DNA of 64,000 nt from Armillaria gallica (taxonomy: Eukaryota > Basidiomycota > Agaricomycetes > Agaricales > Physalacriaceae): contig JBANDB010000002.1 of the NCBI GenBank assembly GCA_037576215.1, positions 4,836,001-4,900,000 on the forward strand. The letters are read 5' to 3'. Positions within the stretch are counted from its first letter, which is position 1. Each line of letters begins with the position of its first letter. The position numbers and the translations under genes were made by a program. Below the pieces are notes generated by a model. That model had not been told where the DNA came from, did not search any database, and saw only the letters and a program-made list of their open reading frames with translations. Shown here piece after piece: positions 58,909 through 64,000 of this stretch.

Positions 58909-61900
58909 TTATAGAGAATCACTATTGGGCCTTTGTTTCTTAACTGATGATGGTCCATCCTCCGAATCATCGAGCGGTCTTTTTCGCCCGGTAGAGCTAT
59001 TCACTGGATGCGGTACAACTCCCGCGATGGGCAACGGTACATCATCAGGGCCCAGTGAGCCATCGAGAGTACCGAGAATCCATAGGCGATCGTCTCCAAG
59101 TACAGCATTTTGTGTTTCGGCATCTCCCAAACTGTCGAGCAGTTTCAAGCCTTGTTGTCTGTGTGCCAACCATTCTGGTTTGGATATCTTATATCGACTG
59201 AGCATAGAAAATTACACGCCAAAAACAAAACTACTCACATGCAATTTCAGGGGCCTCGTGCCTCTCACTGTGCGCCATTCAACGCCCCACTTCTTAGCTT
59301 CGACAGTCTGAAGCCTTGTCTCAGCGTGAGCGCGAACGCGTTGAATGTCGTGAATGTCGAGCGAGATCGTAGGTCCGTTCTGCAAGAAGTACTCAAGGCG
59401 CCTACACTCTGCGCAGCCGCAGCCAAAAGTCGCGATATCTGGGATTTTTGTCTCCGCAGGCTTCTTGCCCACAACTTTAGAGACAAATAAGCGCGTAACG
59501 ACAGAGCAGAAGTACTTAATTGGTCCTTCTTTTATAGAGACGCCAAGACCAATTAACAAAGTACGAAGAGGATCGATAAGAGGGACGAGGATGTCGGTGA
59601 GATATGTCTTGTGAAGCTCGCCTTGAGTGATGCCGGCAGAGGAAAGAAGCTGATCCAAGACGGCAGGGTAGCATTGTACGCCAACCCCGGCGTCAGAGGA
59701 GAATTTCAGTAACGTGACAACTTTGTTGACTACCTCATCTCCTGCGAGGTCTGACAGGCCGGCGAAATCAAAGTGTTCGATGACGGCGTTTACACATGCC
59801 ATGAGAACGTCGTCAAGATCTCGCCTGGCCTGAGCGGGGGCCTCTGAGGTGAGTAGGTTGGCGCGCATATGAAGGACTAGCCTCTTCAAGGAGCCTTTCT
59901 TTTTTGCAGCCATATAGGCAATACCTTCGCCATTCATACTGCCAAGACACACATTAGTCAATGTATGATCCGGAGAAAAGGAGAACTTCCGCCGTACATC
60001 GACTTTAGTGCAAGAACACCACCAGCGCGATTGAGAGAGCTCGATATAGTAGCCAAAATATCATCATTGAGGTGACTTTGCTTGATGCTTATCTCTGCAG
60101 CAGCCCGAAAGAATGGTGTCCAAGGATCATCGGCAGCAGTACTGTTGGTATGTGAACGTAAAAATTCGTCCAGTTCCCCGGCCAGATCGTTGTAATACTG
60201 CCAAGGTAACAGTTCTTTCGCGTCATTCCTATTTGCCCAAGACATCATCTGCTCAAGAATCGTGCCACAGTGTTGTATGTTACCGGTTTGGACACAAAAA
60301 GTCAGGATATCCATAACAAGGCTGGTATTCATTTTCGTGGCATGGGAGCAGCAGGGATCGAACGCCGTATGGTCGGGGTCTGCAAGAGATGTGAACCTTT
60401 GGGCAACCAGGTTTGTGAAGTCCGAAATGAATGCAGGGAAGGTGTTTGAAGATGCGAACGTATCTTCGGCAGACCATATTTCTCTTCCAAGATCCAGCCA
60501 AAATCTGACGCACAGGTTTTGCAATTGTAGGGAAGAAACAACGCTACAAAGTTTGAGATGAACTCCTGTTCGTGAAGGGAGCGGCATTAGAGCTTACTGA
60601 TCTCGGAAAAACTCGACGCCACGGTCCCTCGCCACGTCTACCAACCAAGGAACTTCATCTCGATCGACCGGCTTCAGTGAGGACAGAATCAAGTCTCTCT
60701 TTTCCTGGCATCCCTCGATCGCAGGAGCGTCACCTTTGGCAATGGCGGCCTGCATCACTCCGCTAACCAGTCCGTAAGTCAGGCGGCTAATTTCCCACAC
60801 GCTAATGGTATCAATGAGCCTACGCTAATTTCAGCACAGTCGACGATTGATGTGAGGAAAAGACTGATACCATTTCTCCGCATTCACCCAGAAAAACTTT
60901 TCGTATGCAGCCACAAAGTCCGGAACGCTGATGCGGCCAGCTACGTCCGTCATGACCACGCATTCACGTATGACTCTGGAAAAGAGCTCGATATCATTCC
61001 ACCTGACGGCGCATCGTGCAAGGGCGCTGGCAGCCCGATTCAATTTCTCGTTAGTGGCATCTGGGTCGTCATCTGGCATCTGTTGATCTGGCTCGTCTGA
61101 GTCCTCCTCACACCACTCCATCAGGAATTCCACTGCCCTAGTCTCTGTGTCATTGGGCGTGGTGGTATTCGAGGTTTGAAGGCGATAGCAGGCAAGCTCG
61201 AATTCATCTCCGACGTCAATTCTGACCCATTTTTGGCAAATAAGAAGAATGGATGCTTTCCAGTCTGTCGAAGTCCGGTTAGATGGGAACTAGTTTATCA
61301 AGAACTCTGAGCACTGACCTTGCTTTAGATACCCTGCCTGTCATGGAGGGATCATTCAATAGGGCTTTCTAGTATGTCTTTGAACAACGGCTTACAAGAA
61401 AGTCATCTTCATTCTGTATACGCGTCAGAAGGTATGTAGTACCATTGGTCAATCAGAGTACTTACCGCGTATTCGTCAAACTCTTTAATGTCTGGTTCAC
61501 CGCGATCTTCATTCTCCCAGAAGTGATCATCACTGTAACCGTGATCATACTCGGGATAGCCTTGTCCATACCCTGCGTCATGAATGATATCTGACGATTG
61601 GAGGTCGAAATCTTTGATTGTGACAGGCATGCCATCCAGGTCAACCATTTGCTTTATCTCGATTCCACGATAGAAGTAATGATCCTCACTAAAGTCTGCT
61701 TGGTTGTCGTCCTGGTGTCGTTCGATGAAGCTGAATAATTCCGCGTTGGATTTAAAGCGCTGCTTCCGGTTACTCAGAGTTCGGGTTGCTTCCAAGTCAG
61801 CTTCATCTTCATCTTCATACTCCTCGTCGCCTTCGCCTCCACCGTCGTCGTTACCCTCGTCATCCTCCCAATCGTCACGACCGTGAATGTAGTTGTACTC

Positions 61901-62999
61901 GTTTCTTTGATGCACGATATTTGCAACGAGGAGCTTTAGCCCAAGGGCATCAGCAACACGTCGCATGCAGGATAGCAACACGTCGTCAGGGCCTGCTAAC
62001 GAAGAGCCACTAAATGAACTCGACGGTTCGTATTTGTGAGACAGGCTGATGGCAACTACGTCAGGGGGGTAGTCGTGAGGGCTTAGCGTTTCGCAGAGCC
62101 TTGATACAGCCTTTTTAGGATCGAAAATGGGCTGCCGCTCAGGTCTTAGGGAGGAAAGTATCCGATAAGACAGAGATGCTCGGTACCCCGCTTGTATAGG
62201 AGCAACGGTTTTTACATATCCACAACGAGCACCGAGAACGGTAGTGGATAGTTCACTGTGCTCCGACCATTGGGTGAGTTTTTCGGGGTAAGAAGGGATT
62301 GTAGGATATGCAACAGTCACATCGCCACCAGTGAATCGGGAAGGGAGGAGAACTTCGACGCACCCCAGCTGCGTCATTCGTGTAGACTTTGGAAGAAAAA
62401 ATGAATGATGAAGTTGATAGGCTTCTGATTGTAACGTGCTGATACAACTGGCGTTCTCGGACGTTCTGATAGAAGCAAGCTCATTAGCAGTTCACGGATA
62501 GATTCTACAAAGACATACGAGGACCCCATGATTGTATGGTCATTTTGTCGAGTTCGCACTTGCAATCGTCGCCGAGACCCAGGCGTGCGCACGCTTCAAC
62601 TAGCACTGTGTCCTGCACCCACTGGTCCCAAACAGGATTATGAAGTTCAACCTAGACAGCATCAAAACTTCGAATAGTATTGTAACAAAGATCTACCTAC
62701 TAATTCTTTGTCAAAGTCCCTAGTAGAGCTGTCGTTGGACTGGAAAATTCCATCAGAGGGCGAGCATTTTCGGTAGTCAGAGGAAATCCAACTGGACCAA
62801 ACCCTTTGATAGTTATGTACGGGTTGGGCACATCTATTCCGTACGTTTGGAAGTAAACCATGGCACCTCGAATGTTCAGGTCTTCATCTAAAATATCTCT
62901 GATTTGATCCAAGACGTCATCATCCAAATCGGAATCTTCCTCAGAGTGCAAATTCGAGCCGTTCTGTGTGGATGACTGGGACGACGAGTCGTCAGACAT
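58909..62999 (-). CDS. Large Fe2OG-dioxygenase-like protein, probably inactive; one frame break
   Basis: It belongs to a basidiomycete-type family with a prolyl-hydroxylase-like fold followed by a long helical region. It starts MSDDSSSQSSTQNGSNL and an acidic run, then TIKGFGPVGFPLTTENARPL, ELHNPVWDQWVQ, LGLGDDCKCELDKM, CVEVLLPSRFTGGDVTVAYP and GYRASLSYRILSS. Where related proteins carry an HxD iron-binding motif, this one reads LPKSTRM; where the second His is expected it reads VKTVAPIQAGYR. The 2OG-binding Arg (GYR) remains. After a Glu/Asp-rich insert come about 500 helical residues, ending with ATFGCGCAECRRLEYFLQ and a basic tail (GRKRPLDDSEDG). One frame break at the four A of 62744-62747 would be fixed by one base. 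About 1,100 residues, several introns; internal junctions near 62500 are uncertain. Confidence 0.72.
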
Positions 63000-63325
63000 G
63001 TGAGATATGGCACCGTCGTCGCTCAGTGTGATAGTGGTTAAGAATAGACCCTGAGAAAATTCTCTAAAAGGAAATCAACGCTTTGACAGTCTGAAAGGTG
63101 TTCGTCAATTAAAAACTACTGTACAGTCATCTGGTAGGAATACACATAAATCCCAAAATATTACGATATCTTTGCGCGTAGGTGCTATGATAATGTGAAA
63201 AAAAAAGGTCAAGATATATGTCAAATACACGGCAGTATGATGGTAGTACATCCTCGAGGGTATCATTTGGCTGCGCCAAGTCCAGAGTCCAAATTAAAAC
63301 GTACTTTTGTGTCAAGGCCCAGACC
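63000..63325. other. Short spacer between the kinase and Fe2OG-like genes
   Basis: Both neighbours lie on the minus strand, so this holds the kinase 3' region and the Fe2OG-like promoter. No gene seen. Confidence 0.5.
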
Positions 63326-64000
63326 TCAAACACTTGGTTGATTCTGATAGCATTCAAACATATCTGTCTTCACCAATCTCCGCCGGGAATCATTCCACTT
63401 GCGGAGATATTCCCTCGCCCTTTCTTCGAAAACCTGGCAGCCTTGGAAGAAGTCCTTTGGAATAAGATCCTTTCTCTGTTCCCAAGGCTTCATGTCAACG
63501 TGCTCGCAGCGATCTAAGCACACAAGTATGATCCCAAAACTATATGCATCGGCCAGCAGCGCGTCTTGACATTCGCCTCTAAGGATCTCCGGCGCACAGA
63601 ACGGACGCGTTCCAGGATGTATCTGCTCTATTTTTCTAGACGAATGCATTGTGGTCTGACTGGACTGCCGGCGTACGAGATAAGCAAATGGATCGACGGG
63701 TTCGTCGTCCGGGGAGTTATATATCGAGTCTGCAGACACAGAGCGACCGAAATCGAGGAGTTTGACTGTGTTCGCTGGAACCGTCACTTGGACATTAAGC
63801 AGCGAGAGGTCGCCGTGACTGAGGCCGAATGAGTGGAGATGTGTCAGGCCGTCAAGTAGTTGGTCGTGGAAATCAATCTTGGCCTCCCTCGTCAGCACTG
63901 GGCGAGCAGTAACAACGTCATATAGCGTCAGCCCGTCGATGTACTCCAGCACCATGCCCACGTTCTCGAGCGCCCCCAGAAAAGCACATATATTTCGATG
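63326..64000 (-). CDS. Protein kinase-like domain, partial (N-terminus beyond the window)
   Basis: Only the C-terminal 225 codons are in the window; the reading frame is open to base 64000. Visible motifs: HRNICAFLGALENVGMVLEY (before and at the hinge), LSHGDLSLLNVQV (catalytic loop, with HGD in place of HRD but the Asp and Asn kept), VKLLDFGRS (DFG), RPFCAPEIL (APE), and ADAYSFGIILVCL (the helix-F region). The C-terminus reads ECYQNQPSV. Many Agaricomycetes have large expansions of such kinases with low conservation; substrate and localisation are unknown. No membrane segment is visible in this part. Confidence 0.75.
   Translation of the reverse strand, partial: HRNICAFLGALENVGMVLEYIDGLTLYDVVTARPVLTREAKIDFHDQLLDGLTHLHSFGLSHGDLSLLNVQVTVPANTVKLLDFGRSVSADSIYNSPDDEPVDPFAYLVRRQSSQTTMHSSRKIEQIHPGTRPFCAPEILRGECQDALLADAYSFGIILVCLDRCEHVDMKPWEQRKDLIPKDFFQGCQVFEERAREYLRKWNDSRRRLVKTDMFECYQNQPSV

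Overview
The window is a nuclear genomic segment of a filamentous fungus, most likely a basidiomycete of the Agaricomycetes type. The genes are packed, cut by many introns of about 45-65 nt with GT(A/G)NGT donors and CTNAY-like branch sites, and they include families typical of that group: a WOPR (Gti1/Pac2) pair, UVDE, PalC, a Cdc11-type septin, an RFELLYVS-type membrane protein and a large Fe2OG-like protein. I reconstructed exons by hand from splice signals, reading phase and family motifs, so outer boundaries are firmer than some internal junctions. I support 26 protein genes (one running off the right end), one probable intronic snoRNA, and several TATA boxes.

Layout. 1.3-6.3 kb: glycolipid transfer protein (-), free methionine-R-sulfoxide reductase (+), cysteinyl-tRNA synthetase (-). 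8.0-12.2 kb: two WOPR regulators in tandem (+). 13.1-17.3 kb: TFIIA large subunit (-), a small coiled-coil protein (+), UV-damage endonuclease (+). After a 3 kb gene-poor stretch come a serine-rich protein (+), Cdc11-like septin (-), TSR1 (+), a GST-like protein (+), a small hypothetical protein (-), a CLC channel (-), PIG-U (+), Ohr/OsmC (-), RTF2 (-), SF3B3/RSE1 with an intronic C/D snoRNA (+), UTP25 (-), topoisomerase III (+), PalC (-), USE1 (+), a membrane protein (-), a 37-residue metallothionein-like gene (+), a degenerate Fe2OG protein (-) and part of a kinase (-).

The housekeeping genes largely alternate strand: seven head-to-head pairs share start-to-start gaps of roughly 90-300 bp, which look like bidirectional promoters, and most 3' ends converge. 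Functional themes are ribosome biogenesis (TSR1, UTP25, probable 18S-methylation snoRNA), transcription and splicing (TFIIA, RSE1), DNA repair and replication (UVDE, TOP3, RTF2), membrane traffic and pH signalling (USE1, PalC, CLC, GLTP, PIG-U) and redox or metal defence (fRMsr, Ohr, GST, metallothionein). No transposon, CRISPR array or tRNA was convincingly seen.

The most notable observations are: (1) a tiny two-intron, eight-cysteine metallothionein-like gene at 58.4 kb; (2) a C/D box snoRNA candidate in an unusually long RSE1 intron, with 11 nt of complementarity to 18S rRNA; (3) a repeated pattern of single missing bases that break otherwise conserved genes, including essential ones, which points to assembly error rather than pseudogenes; (4) three GC-AG introns; and (5) a large Fe2OG-like protein that appears to have lost its iron ligands.
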